The translations under genes and the position numbers were made by a program. Below the pieces are notes generated by a model. It worked only from the letters and a program-made list of their open reading frames with translations, was not told the DNA's origin and ran no database searches. From IMG/VR virus record IMGVR_UViG_3300023210_000033, positions 1 to 62,424 of that record: a stretch of DNA of 62,424 nt; one strand, given 5' to 3'. This stretch comes from a virus. Shown here piece by piece: positions 1 through 8,906 of this stretch (its first letter is position 1; every line of letters begins with the position of its first letter).

Positions 1-1
1 T

Positions 2-2014
2 GCAATTGATGGCATCCCAACAGTAAATGACAAAGTAATTGGAACAAATGTTGACGATGCTGATGTTACAATGAATTATACCATTGGTGATATCATTGCA
101 TTAGTACCCGGAGGTTCTTCTTCCGTAAAGTCATTAAACACACTAACAGGAGATTTAAACTTAATTGGAGCCGGAGGCATTAGTATTAGTGCTTCCGGAA
201 CCGATATTACTATTACAGGTAGTGGTGGTGGAGGTATCCAAACTATTGAGGGAGCAACCGGACCTGATATTGATTTAGCAGGTAAGGGAGGTATTACAAT
301 AACTACAGTAGGGAACTTAATTAATATAGATGGTACAGGCATTGGAGGAGGAAATCCTTCTGAACCTGAGTTCGGTGTTCAGTTTAATCAAGGAGGTGTT
401 TTCAATGCAGGTGATTTTTTTAAGGTAGATGTATCTTCAAAAAGCAACCCTAACGTTAATATTGGTCAAGCATCAAGAATCAAAGGTCAGTTAAATATAT
501 TTGCAGGAGCCGGTGAAGGTGCATTTTATGGAGAGACAAGATATTATGATGCAGTTGGTTCAGGTGGATTTGCTGCTTGGGCATCTCCGGGTCAAATTGA
601 AAAACAAAGCTATGCAGTTGCGTTGCCGGAAAACGAACCTGCTCTTGGTCAAGTATTAGTTATTGACAAAGCACCGACTCTGTCATCTCCCTACACATCT
701 ATATGGAGTACAGTAGGAGGTAGTGCTGACGAGAAATTTAAAATTGATGCAGCAGATACTTCATCAGGTTTTTGGCTTGACAAAATAACTATGGGTTCCG
801 GTATAACTCAAACTGTATTAACCGACAAAGACGGAATTAAAACAATACAACTTAATGGAAGTAGTGTATCAACTGTAAATAGTATTAAAGTAGGTAGTTC
901 TACTGCCCAAGGTACATTTGGGTTTACAGGTTCAGGAGTTACAATGACTAATGGTGGTGCAGGTGACCCGGGAAAAATAATTGATTTCAATTACCAAGAC
1001 CCTTTAGTTAGTGGCACAAACATTAAAACTATAAATAGTCAATCTATTTTAGGAAGTGGAGATATTGTAGTTAGTGGTGGTGGTGGAACTGTCACATCAG
1101 TTGGAGGGACTGCTCCAATAGTAAGTTCAGGAGGAAATACTCCTTCGCTTAGTATGGCTAAGTCTACAAGATTAGTTGATGGATATTTAGGTTCAGGTGA
1201 TTTTGTTACTTTTGATAACAAACAAACTGCTTTAGTTAGTGGCACAAACATTAAAACAGTTAACGGAAATAGTATTCTCGGTAGTGGGAATTTAGCTATT
1301 ACTGCTACTGCAGCACCGGGAGGTACAAGTGCTCAGATTCAATATAATAACAATAGTGTATTAGATGGGAATGTAGGACTTACTTTAGATACAGGGACTG
1401 CAGGACTTACTAAGGTTCAAATTGGGTCATCTCTTAACCCAACCTTTAGATACGGAGTATTAAAGCTTACAGGAAACGGAAGTACAGAAGGTGGAAAAAT
1501 AGAACTTGAAACAGGAGCAAGTAAAGGCTCTCCGGAAACAATTATTCTTCAAGCACCTGATACAGGAGCAGCACAAGAAATTTCATTACCTGAAAGCTTA
1601 CCAACGGCAGACACGCAGGTGTTAGGTATTAAGTCTATTAATGGAACATCAGTTCAAACACAATGGGAAACACCAACAGGTGGTGGCTCGTTACCTTATA
1701 CAAGTTATGAAGCAATATTCTCATCGACAGGAGGAAGTGTCTCAGTAGTAGAAGCTAATAATACCACAGGTACAACTTTTACTTGGGTAGATTCCGGTAA
1801 TGAAATTGTAATAAGACCTACTGTAGCATTTGGAGACCAACCTGTTCTTGTATTGTTAAATGGGTATGGTGGTACTAAAGAATCTAAAGCTTTATGTTTT
1901 TTCGGAGGGTATCTTAAAGCTAACGGACAAGTTACAATTGATAAATTAGACCGAGATTTTAACTCAACCGTGGCAGACATTGTCCAAGGAAACTTTGAAC
2001 TTAGAGTATACTAA
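2..2014 (+). CDS. Tail fibre protein, 5' end cut by the window edge
   Basis: The frame is open from base 2 with no start before it, so the gene begins outside the window; the ATG at 71 is internal. The residues read from base 2 (DKVIGT, then IGDIIALVPGG) align with the N-terminus of the fibre gene at 60130 (DKVIGSD, IGDILGLVP), which supports a shared virion-anchoring domain. The rest is Gly/Ser/Thr-rich beta-type sequence. It has two copies of the fibre motif LVSGTNIKT(I/V)N..SILGSG (about bases 1003 and 1231). The C-terminus ends in a compact domain (ELRVY). Its stop overlaps the next ATG by one base (TAATG). It is probably an alternative allele of the 60130 gene and would decide receptor binding (inference). 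Confidence 0.8.
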   Translation, partial: AIDGIPTVNDKVIGTNVDDADVTMNYTIGDIIALVPGGSSSVKSLNTLTGDLNLIGAGGISISASGTDITITGSGGGGIQTIEGATGPDIDLAGKGGITITTVGNLINIDGTGIGGGNPSEPEFGVQFNQGGVFNAGDFFKVDVSSKSNPNVNIGQASRIKGQLNIFAGAGEGAFYGETRYYDAVGSGGFAAWASPGQIEKQSYAVALPENEPALGQVLVIDKAPTLSSPYTSIWSTVGGSADEKFKIDAADTSSGFWLDKITMGSGITQTVLTDKDGIKTIQLNGSSVSTVNSIKVGSSTAQGTFGFTGSGVTMTNGGAGDPGKIIDFNYQDPLVSGTNIKTINSQSILGSGDIVVSGGGGTVTSVGGTAPIVSSGGNTPSLSMAKSTRLVDGYLGSGDFVTFDNKQTALVSGTNIKTVNGNSILGSGNLAITATAAPGGTSAQIQYNNNSVLDGNVGLTLDTGTAGLTKVQIGSSLNPTFRYGVLKLTGNGSTEGGKIELETGASKGSPETIILQAPDTGAAQEISLPESLPTADTQVLGIKSINGTSVQTQWETPTGGGSLPYTSYEAIFSSTGGSVSVVEANNTTGTTFTWVDSGNEIVIRPTVAFGDQPVLVLLNGYGGTKESKALCFFGGYLKANGQVTIDKLDRDFNSTVADIVQGNFELRVY

Positions 2015-2241
2015 TGGATATTAGAAAAATTTCAATAGGTCCTGATTACAAATCAGGAGCAATGCATTATATTGTAGGGCAATCTGTTTTAAATGGTAGT
2101 TATACTATTCATTTAATTAAGTTTGTTTTAGAAAAAGAGAGTATATTAATTTATATTCAAAAAGAAGATGAGATTTTACTTTGGAAAGAGTTTACTTCAA
2201 CGATGCCCGTCTCTATTGAATATAATATAAACTTTATTTAA
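2014..2241 (+). CDS. Conserved small protein downstream of tail fibre (copy 1)
   Basis: 75 aa, not recognised. It is a close homologue of the 74-aa protein at 61322: both start MDIRKIS.GPDYKSGAMHY and end with a P(V/I)SIEYNINF motif, while the middle has diverged. It overlaps the fibre gene before it and the gene after it by one base each (TAATG), so it is translationally coupled to the fibre. A fibre chaperone or fibre-tip accessory role would fit the position, but nothing in the sequence proves it. Confidence 0.75.
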   Translation: MDIRKISIGPDYKSGAMHYIVGQSVLNGSYTIHLIKFVLEKESILIYIQKEDEILLWKEFTSTMPVSIEYNINFI

Positions 2242-2423
2242 TGACGGATAACGAAAGAAAAGAACTAATCGAAAAGGTCGAAGTTCTTAAAATGGAAAAA
2301 GATAAGGTTGATGATTGGATGGATTCAATGGCTATTGCTGATGAGATTCACAATATTGAAATGAAATTAAATGGAGTTAAACCAACTGATTCGCATATAG
2401 ATTGTATTGGTTGTGGCTCGTAA
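2241..2423 (+). CDS. Conserved small protein with C-terminal CIGCGS motif (copy 1)
   Basis: 60 aa, highly charged and probably helical in its first two thirds, ending in KPTDS.IDCIGCGS. The homologue at 61548 keeps this C-terminus almost unchanged although the N-terminal halves differ. The C-x-x-C pair could bind metal or be redox active (inference). It is coupled to the previous gene by a one-base overlap. Function unknown. Confidence 0.7.
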   Translation: MTDNERKELIEKVEVLKMEKDKVDDWMDSMAIADEIHNIEMKLNGVKPTDSHIDCIGCGS

Positions 2424-2431
2424 ATTAAATT

Positions 2432-2995
2432 ATGAAATCACCGTTTGCATTTATCGTAAAACCTTTAAAAGGTAAACGATATAACAACACAAAAGAAATA
2501 TCCGGATTGGATATTATCATAAGCACATCTGAAGAAGATTTTAAATTTTCTAATAGAGAAGCAGAAGTAGTTGAACTCCCCCTTGGATATAAAGGTCCGA
2601 TAAAGGTGGGAGATTTTTTGTTAGTACACCATAATGTTTTTAAGTTTTATAACGATATGTACGGAAAACAAAGAAGTGGTAAAAGCTACTTTAAAGATGA
2701 TTTGTTTTTTATAGAAGACGAACAGTTCTATGCGTACCATAACGGTACACAATGGAATGCAGTTGACAGATATTGTTTTGTGCAACCTGCACCCGTAGAG
2801 GATTCATATATTTACAAACCTTTAAGTGAAGAGCCTTTGGTTGGTATAATGAAGTATCCTAATGAGTATCTAAAATCCAAAGGGGTTGTAGAAGGGACAA
2901 AGGTTTGTTATAAACCAAATAGTGAATATGAGTTTACCGTAAGTGATGAAAAACTTTACAGAATGTTTGACCACCAAATAGTTATGTCAATATGA
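2432..2995 (+). CDS. Conserved hypothetical protein of the fibre cassette (copy 1)
   Basis: 187 aa, no recognised family. Homologue of 61739-62302: shared blocks include RRYNNTKE-like, STSEEDF.F.NREA, LLVHHNVFKFYND and LYRM.DHQI. The HHNVF..Y block and the many aromatic residues suggest a small folded beta protein, perhaps GroES-like or chaperone-like in shape, but this is a guess. It overlaps the following 2OG-oxygenase-like gene by four bases (ATGA). Confidence 0.7.
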   Translation: MKSPFAFIVKPLKGKRYNNTKEISGLDIIISTSEEDFKFSNREAEVVELPLGYKGPIKVGDFLLVHHNVFKFYNDMYGKQRSGKSYFKDDLFFIEDEQFYAYHNGTQWNAVDRYCFVQPAPVEDSYIYKPLSEEPLVGIMKYPNEYLKSKGVVEGTKVCYKPNSEYEFTVSDEKLYRMFDHQIVMSI

Positions 2996-3117
2996 ATATA
3001 GGAATATTTGAAGATGTAATACAAGGGGTAGATAAATATGTTGATGACATATTAAACGAAGGCTTTCAAGATATACAGATAGGAGAGGATTTATTTAAGA
3101 ATGTAAATGCAAGAGGT
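2991..3117 (+). repeat. Exact 127-bp repeat, internal copy
   Basis: Identical to 62298-62424. Sequence on the left of the copies differs from the next base (A at 2990, C at 62297). Confidence 0.95.
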
Positions 3118-3459
3118 ATTGACCAACTTGTTGTGTTTTTAAATGAACATTATCCTATGTATAAAGCAGATTTAAACTTTGTAAGAAGGTCACCCTTGAA
3201 TCAAGAAGAACCAAATTTCATTCATACAGATGATATGATGGGAGATTTAACTGCGATACTTTACTTAAACACAGAGCATCCTGAAACCGATGGGACTACT
3301 CTGTATTACAAAGGAGAGAAAATGTGTATCTTGAGGTCAAGATATAATAGGCTTGTTGTTTTTCCATCACACCTTTATCATTCAAGAAATATTTATGATA
3401 ATTTTGGTTATGCAAAAAAAGCAAGACTAATACAGGTTTGTTTTTTAAAAAAGAAATAA
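2992..3459 (+). CDS. 2OG-Fe(II) oxygenase-like protein
   Basis: 155 aa. The pattern fits the double-stranded beta-helix 2-oxoglutarate/Fe(II) dioxygenase superfamily: H78-x-D80 (FIHTDD), a distal histidine in FPSHLYHSR (H127 or H130) and a basic residue about 15 positions later (R145 in ARLIQVCFL) that could bind 2-oxoglutarate. Family members hydroxylate protein side chains, nucleobases or small molecules. The gene lies between the fibre cassette and a SET-domain gene, with overlapping stop/start codons on both sides, so a structural-protein side chain is a plausible target (inference). Its first 126 bases are repeated exactly at the right end of the window. Confidence 0.7.
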   Translation: MNIGIFEDVIQGVDKYVDDILNEGFQDIQIGEDLFKNVNARGIDQLVVFLNEHYPMYKADLNFVRRSPLNQEEPNFIHTDDMMGDLTAILYLNTEHPETDGTTLYYKGEKMCILRSRYNRLVVFPSHLYHSRNIYDNFGYAKKARLIQVCFLKKK

Positions 3460-3851
3460 TGACTGATTTTGAGTTGATGTTAAAAGAAGCTAATATAGAT
3501 TTAGAACTTTTAAATAAGTACATAGAGTCAGATGAGTTTATAAAAGAAGCAGGTCCCGTTGTGGATTTTGGTAATAAAAATTATGAGGTTAAAGACTCAA
3601 GCATTGAGGGTTTGGGGATTTTTACAACAAAAGATTTCAACAAAGGAGATGTTATTGGGTACGGAACTATGGATGGATGCAGAACTATAGCAGGTAGGTA
3701 TACTAATCATTCTAAATATCCTAACGCAAAGTTTTATTACTTTAAGGACAACAGTAACACTATTTTAATTGCAGAAGACAATATAAAAAAAGAACAAGAG
3801 ATTGTAGTTAATTACAGACACCATACATACAACAAACATTATTATGAGTAG
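3459..3851 (+). CDS. SET-domain protein (putative lysine methyltransferase)
   Basis: 130 aa from the ATG at 3459, which overlaps the previous stop by one base (TAATG); an in-frame ATG at 3438 would overlap much more. SET hallmarks: GLGIFTTKDFNKGDVIG (residues 51-67), the SAM-binding motif NHSKYPNA (83-90), and the terminal AEDNIKKEQEIVVNY (105-119), matching the usual NHs..PNa and dI..geEi..nY pattern. SET proteins transfer methyl groups from SAM to lysine. It is a minimal SET domain without pre-SET cysteines, and the last gene before the terminase genes. The substrate is unknown; a virion protein is one option. Confidence 0.75.
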   Translation: MTDFELMLKEANIDLELLNKYIESDEFIKEAGPVVDFGNKNYEVKDSSIEGLGIFTTKDFNKGDVIGYGTMDGCRTIAGRYTNHSKYPNAKFYYFKDNSNTILIAEDNIKKEQEIVVNYRHHTYNKHYYE

Positions 3852-4008
3852 AGAATGGGATTGGATGGATGAACTAAACGAAGATGTTCCTATAAAGAAA
3901 ACAAAACGTATTAGAAATGAAATCAAACGAAATAAAATTAAGAATAATAGAAGCAGGTCACAGAGCGGTGGAGCAGCTTATAAAGGTAGCGAAGGAAGCG
4001 ATTATTAA
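3844..4008 (+). CDS. Small basic/acidic protein overlapping SET and terminase-small genes
   Basis: 54 aa, starting MSREWDWMDELNEDVPIKK. The ATG at 3844 overlaps the SET stop by eight bases, and the 3' half overlaps the next gene in another frame. The Trp/Asp-rich N-terminus followed by a Lys/Arg-rich stretch looks like real coding rather than chance. The overlap of about 92 bases with the 93-aa gene is large, so it could still be spurious. Function unknown. Confidence 0.4.
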   Translation: MSREWDWMDELNEDVPIKKTKRIRNEIKRNKIKNNRSRSQSGGAAYKGSEGSDY

Positions 4009-4198
4009 ACACGACCCTGAAGATGATTTAGCTGCAGACAAATTAAAGAATGCTGCTGCAACAAAGAAGTTAGCAATCTTTGATGCTTTTGAGATACTGA
4101 ATAGAATAGAATCAGAAAGAGAAGCTATTGAGTTAGCTGAGAAAGGAATTAGTAAAACAGATACCAAACAAGGGTTTGCAGAAAGAAGGTCAAAATAA
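3917..4198 (+). CDS. Small terminase-like protein (by position)
   Basis: 93 aa, almost entirely helical and charged, with an Ala/Lys-rich centre and a Glu-rich C-terminal half. It lies directly upstream of, and overlaps, the large terminase gene. Position and helical character fit a small terminase subunit or DNA-packaging adaptor, but I see no clear helix-turn-helix. Confidence is higher that it is a gene than that this function is right. Confidence 0.6.
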   Translation: MKSNEIKLRIIEAGHRAVEQLIKVAKEAIIKHDPEDDLAADKLKNAAATKKLAIFDAFEILNRIESEREAIELAEKGISKTDTKQGFAERRSK

Positions 4199-6413
4199 AC
4201 TGTATAGAACATTAGAGGACTATATCCCTAAGAACGTACTTAGCAATAAAAACAAAGCTAAGTCGTGGGAGTATGGATATGACTCTAAGTATAATGTAGT
4301 TGTTATATCCAAGACAGGACAAGTGGGTTCTGTAATAAATATAAGTGGCTTAGCAATAGCGCTACCTAAAGAACCTAAAGAGTGTCTTCAAAGACACTCT
4401 AAAAAAGAACAACAATTTTGGGAAAGAACAGACTTACCTAAAGACTTAGATAGAATACAATCTATATTCCAATGGAATGAAATGTCATCTGATTTTAAAA
4501 ACAGATGGGTTGATTACATTGAGCGTGAGTTTGATTATAGGGAAGACGGTATGTTCTTTATGAACAACGGAAAGCCAACTTATATTACAGGCTCTCATTA
4601 TATGTATCTTCAATGGACAAGCATTGACGTAGGATACCCCGACTACAGGGAAGCAAACAGAATATTTTTTATTTATTGGGAGGCTTGTAAAGCTGATAAG
4701 AGAAGTTTCGGAATGACCTATCTAAAAATTAGGCGTTCAGGATTTTCATTTATGTCTTCAGCAGAATGTGTAAACACAGGTACTCTCGCTAAAGATGCAA
4801 GGGTAGGTATACTATCTAAGACAGGTAGTGATGCAAAGAAAATGTTTACAGATAAAGTAGTTCCTATAAATAACAGGTTACCTTTTTTCTTTAAACCTAT
4901 AATGGACGGTATGGACAGACCTAAAACTGAATTAGCTTTTAGAGTTCCTGCTTCTAAGATAACCAAGAAGAATATGTACGAGGTGGAGCAAGATGTTCTT
5001 GAAGGTCTTGATACAACTATTGATTGGAAAAACACAGATGACAACAGTTATGATGGTGAGAAACTATTATTGTTAGTGCACGATGAAAGTGGTAAATGGA
5101 TTAAGCCTAATAATATTTTAAATAATTGGCGTGTTACCAAAACCTGTTTGAGATTAGGTAGTAAGATTATAGGTAAATGTATGATGGGTTCTACTTCAAA
5201 TGCTCTTAGTAAGGGTGGTAGTAATTTCAAGAAACTATTTGAAGACTCAAGTGTAACATCTCGTAATGCAAACGGACAAACAAAAAGTGGGATGTATAAT
5301 CTTTTTATTCCTATGGAATGGAATATGGAAGGATTCATTGATAGATACGGGATGCCTGTATTCAGGAAAACAGATGAGCCTGTGTTAGGCGTTGATAATG
5401 AAATGATAGAGAATGGTGCTATAGACTATTGGGAAGCTGAGGTTGATTCATTAAAGAATGATGCTGATGCTTTGAATGAGTTCTATAGGCAATTCCCAAG
5501 AACAGAGTCTCACGCATTTAGAGATGAGAGCAAACAGTCCTTATTTAATCTAACCAAGATATATCAACAAGTTGATTTCAATGATACGTTGATATCAGAA
5601 CATCATATTACAAGAGGTTCTTTTAGTTGGTTAAATGGAATAAAAGATACCAAGGTAATTTTTAGCCCTAATAAAAGCGGAAGGTTCTTGGTTAGTTGGA
5701 CTCCTGAAAAGAATTTAACTAATAGAATTATAACTAAGAATGGAACTAAATATCCGGGTAACGAACACATAGGCTCGTTCGGATGTGATAGCTACGATAT
5801 AAGTGGTGTAGTTGGTGGCGGTGGTTCTAATGGAGCATTACACGGACTAACAAAGTTTAATATGGATAACGCTCCAAGTAACGAGTTTTTCTTAGAATAT
5901 ATTGCTCGACCACAAACGGCAGAGTTATTTTTCGAAGATGTATTAATGGCTTGTGTGTTCTATGGTATGCCTTTATTATGTGAGAATAATAAACCAAGGC
6001 TGCTATACCATTTTAAACACAGAGGATATAGAGGGTTTAGTATGAATAGACCTGATAAGACTTACAATAAATTATCAAAGACAGAACGTGAGTTGGGAGG
6101 GATACCCAATACAAGCGAATCAGTAAAACAAGCACACGCTTCTGCAATAGAATCTTACATAGAACAATATGTAGGAATGAACATAGATGAAGATTTAGAA
6201 GACATAGGAACGATGCCTTTTTCGAGGACCTTGGAGGATTGGGCAAAGTTCGATATAAGTAACAGAACAAAGTTTGATGCAAGTATATCGTCAGGTTTGG
6301 CTATAATGGCGTGTCAGAAACACCTATACCAACCTGAAAAAAAACAATCAAAAATAAACATTAACTTTGCAAGGTATAATAACAAGGGAACAATAAGCGA
6401 AATTATTCAATGA
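4176..6413 (+). CDS. terL: Terminase large subunit (DNA packaging ATPase/nuclease)
   Basis: 745 aa. This is the motor that packages DNA through the portal and cuts it. N-terminal ATPase: the Walker A position reads KIRRSGFSFMSSA (about residues 184-196), lacking the usual GK(S/T). Walker B is LLLLVHDESGKW (about 298-309), with D-E as expected. The C-terminal RNase H-like nuclease starts around FGCDSYDISGV (about 538-548), giving the first metal-binding Asp. The only start that keeps the full N-terminus is TTG at 4176, 23 bases inside the previous gene, because an in-frame stop lies at 4134. One copy of the 16-bp palindrome lies inside the gene (4382-4397), encoding CLQRH. The portal ATG overlaps the stop by four bases. 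Confidence 0.85.
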   Translation: MQKEGQNKLYRTLEDYIPKNVLSNKNKAKSWEYGYDSKYNVVVISKTGQVGSVINISGLAIALPKEPKECLQRHSKKEQQFWERTDLPKDLDRIQSIFQWNEMSSDFKNRWVDYIEREFDYREDGMFFMNNGKPTYITGSHYMYLQWTSIDVGYPDYREANRIFFIYWEACKADKRSFGMTYLKIRRSGFSFMSSAECVNTGTLAKDARVGILSKTGSDAKKMFTDKVVPINNRLPFFFKPIMDGMDRPKTELAFRVPASKITKKNMYEVEQDVLEGLDTTIDWKNTDDNSYDGEKLLLLVHDESGKWIKPNNILNNWRVTKTCLRLGSKIIGKCMMGSTSNALSKGGSNFKKLFEDSSVTSRNANGQTKSGMYNLFIPMEWNMEGFIDRYGMPVFRKTDEPVLGVDNEMIENGAIDYWEAEVDSLKNDADALNEFYRQFPRTESHAFRDESKQSLFNLTKIYQQVDFNDTLISEHHITRGSFSWLNGIKDTKVIFSPNKSGRFLVSWTPEKNLTNRIITKNGTKYPGNEHIGSFGCDSYDISGVVGGGGSNGALHGLTKFNMDNAPSNEFFLEYIARPQTAELFFEDVLMACVFYGMPLLCENNKPRLLYHFKHRGYRGFSMNRPDKTYNKLSKTERELGGIPNTSESVKQAHASAIESYIEQYVGMNIDEDLEDIGTMPFSRTLEDWAKFDISNRTKFDASISSGLAIMACQKHLYQPEKKQSKININFARYNNKGTISEIIQ
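4382..4397. repeat. 16-bp palindrome copy (TTCAAA centre)
   Basis: GTGTC-TTCAAA-GACAC within terL, encoding CLQRH. Confidence 0.9.
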
Positions 6414-8848
6414 AAGATGTTAAGGTAAACATAACATCGACAGGGTTTCCAAGTCAGTTTGTATCCGATGCTGAAAAAGCTACGGACGAATTTGGACTTC
6501 AGGTCGGACAGGCTATTCAATATGAATGGTTCAAGAAGGATGGAACTCAATGCAGATTCTATGACCAATGGAGAAACTTTCATAGGTTAAGACTCTACGC
6601 AAGAGGAGAGCAGCCTGTCGGTAAATATAAAAACGAGTTAGCAGTAGACGGAGATTTGTCTTATCTAAATTTAGATTGGACACCTGTACCTATCCTACCT
6701 AAGTTCGTAGACATTGTAGTTAATGGGATGTCTGATAGACTTTTTAAAGTCAAAGCATATGCGCAAGATGCTATGTCTCAATCTAAGAGAAGCAAGTATC
6801 AAGATATGATTGAAGGACAAATGGTAGCTAAACCTATTCTTGAAAAGATACAGGAAAAGACAGGCGCTAATCCATTCGTTGTAGACCCCGATAACTTACC
6901 TAAGGATGATGAAGAGTTGTCATTGTATATGCAGCTTAACTACAAACCTGCTATCGAGATAGCAGAAGAAGAGGCTATTAACACAATCCTTGAAGAAAAT
7001 CATTACATAGATTTAAGAAAAAGATATGACTACGACCTTGCTACTTTAGGTATTGCGGTTGGTAAGCACGAGTTTCTACAGGGAGCAGGTGTAAAGGTTT
7101 CATATGTAGACCCTGCTAATATTGTTTATAGCTATACAGAAGACCCTCACTTTAAAGATTGTTTTTATTGGGGAGAAGTAAAGACTGTTAATATAACAGA
7201 ACTAAAAAAGATTGACCCAAGTATTACTAACGAGCAAATGGAAGAAGTTGCCAAGAGTGGACAGAGTTGGTATGACTACTACAATGTTGCGCAGTATTAC
7301 GACAACGATATTTTCTACAGGGACACAGTAACATTAATGTATTTTAATTATAAGACCACAAAGAAGATGGTCTATAAGAAAAAGATTAATGAAGAAACAG
7401 GGGCAAAGAAAGTAATAGAAAAAGATGACCAATTCAATCCACCACAAGAGATGATGGATGAAGGTAACTTTGTTAAGATGTCTAAGACAATAGATGTTTG
7501 GTACGATGGAGTTATGGTTATGGGAACTAACTATCTTTTAAAGTGGGAGTTAGCAGAGAATATGGTAAGACCTAAGTCTTCCTCTCAACACGCTTTACCT
7601 AACTATGTTGCAGTAGCACCAAGAATGTATAAGGGCGCTATTGAGTCTTTAGTTAGAAGAATGATACCATTCGCTGATTTAATACAGATAACTCATTTAA
7701 AATTACAACAGGTTATAGCTAAGGTTGTACCTGATGGTGTCTTCATTGATGCGGATGGATTAAATGAAGTTGACCTTGGAACAGGAAACGCATACTCTCC
7801 TTCAGATGCTTTAAGATTATACTTCCAAACAGGTAGTGTAATCGGTAGAAGTTATACTCAGGACGGAGAATACAATAACGCAAAAGTTCCTATTACTCAG
7901 CTTACGTCAAATTCGGGTGCAGCAAAAACACAGATGCTTATTGGAAACTACAATCACTATCTTGATATGATTCGTTCTGTAACAGGATTGAATGAAGCAA
8001 GAGATGGTAGTAAGCCTGACCCTAACTCATTAGTTGGAGTTCAGAAATTAGCAGCACTAAATTCTAACACCGCAACGAGACATATTCTTGATGCGAGTTT
8101 GTATATGTTTAGAACTATAGCTGAAGGTCTTACCTATAGGATAGGTGATATATTAGAGTATGCAGACTTTAAAGATGATTTTGCAAATAAAATTGGTAAA
8201 TATAATGTTAGCATACTTAATGACATATCGGACTTGTATATCTACGACTTTGGTATATTCATTGAGGTTGCTCCGGACGAAGAAGAGAAGCAACAGTTAG
8301 AGCAAAATATTCAAATTGCTTTATCTAAAGGAGATATAAACCTTGAAGATGCTATTGATATACGTGAGATAAAAAATCTGAAACTTGCTAATCAACTTTT
8401 AAAACTTAAGCGTAAAGCTAAGCAAGAGAGAGAAGAGCAGATGGCAATGCAAAAACAAGCAATGCAACAACAGGCTCAAATGCAATCACAAGAAATGGCT
8501 GCACAAACTGCAATGCAAAAGCAACAACAAGAAATGCAAATGAAGATGCAAATTATTCAGGCGCAATCTCAAGCTGCTATTGCTAAGATGCAAAGTGAAG
8601 CTGAGTTGAAAGGTGTTCTTATGGATAAAGAGTTCCAAATGAATATGCAGTTAAGAGGATTGGATTCTCAAAATTTAATGCAAAGAGAGGATAAGAGAGA
8701 AACTGCAAAGTCTTCAAGAATTAGTCAGCAAAATACTGAACAAAGTAAACTGATTAATCAGAGAAAGAATAATCTCCCCTCTATAAATTTTGAATCCAAC
8801 GAAGATAGTTTAGATGGATTTGACCTTGCTGAGTTCGACCCAAGGTAA
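6410..8848 (+). CDS. Portal protein
   Basis: 812 aa. It forms the dodecameric ring at the packaging vertex. Position directly after TerL (ATGA overlap), length and content fit the portals of crAss-like and related podoviruses: an alpha/beta body with VSYVDPANIVYSYTEDP, a long helical region around 560-650, and a C-terminal Gln/Met-rich coiled coil (about 675-770, repeated Q-M-Q units) that would correspond to a barrel or clip extension. The tail end is acidic (DSLDGFDLAEFDPR). A typical TAnnTTTG promoter box follows in the 58-base gap before the scaffold gene. Confidence 0.8.
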   Translation: MKDVKVNITSTGFPSQFVSDAEKATDEFGLQVGQAIQYEWFKKDGTQCRFYDQWRNFHRLRLYARGEQPVGKYKNELAVDGDLSYLNLDWTPVPILPKFVDIVVNGMSDRLFKVKAYAQDAMSQSKRSKYQDMIEGQMVAKPILEKIQEKTGANPFVVDPDNLPKDDEELSLYMQLNYKPAIEIAEEEAINTILEENHYIDLRKRYDYDLATLGIAVGKHEFLQGAGVKVSYVDPANIVYSYTEDPHFKDCFYWGEVKTVNITELKKIDPSITNEQMEEVAKSGQSWYDYYNVAQYYDNDIFYRDTVTLMYFNYKTTKKMVYKKKINEETGAKKVIEKDDQFNPPQEMMDEGNFVKMSKTIDVWYDGVMVMGTNYLLKWELAENMVRPKSSSQHALPNYVAVAPRMYKGAIESLVRRMIPFADLIQITHLKLQQVIAKVVPDGVFIDADGLNEVDLGTGNAYSPSDALRLYFQTGSVIGRSYTQDGEYNNAKVPITQLTSNSGAAKTQMLIGNYNHYLDMIRSVTGLNEARDGSKPDPNSLVGVQKLAALNSNTATRHILDASLYMFRTIAEGLTYRIGDILEYADFKDDFANKIGKYNVSILNDISDLYIYDFGIFIEVAPDEEEKQQLEQNIQIALSKGDINLEDAIDIREIKNLKLANQLLKLKRKAKQEREEQMAMQKQAMQQQAQMQSQEMAAQTAMQKQQQEMQMKMQIIQAQSQAAIAKMQSEAELKGVLMDKEFQMNMQLRGLDSQNLMQREDKRETAKSSRISQQNTEQSKLINQRKNNLPSINFESNEDSLDGFDLAEFDPR

Positions 8849-8875
8849 CCGTCTAAAACTAAAATAATATTTGTA

Positions 8876-8883
8876 TAACTTTG
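8876..8883 (+). promoter_or_regulatory. Promoter -7 box TAACTTTG upstream of the capsid genes
   Basis: Matches the Bacteroidetes TAnnTTTG box in the gap between portal and scaffold genes, 23 bases before the ATG at 8907. No clear -33 TTG. It probably drives the scaffold and capsid genes. Confidence 0.5.
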
Positions 8884-8906
8884 TATAAAATTAAATCTAA
8901 TAAAAT

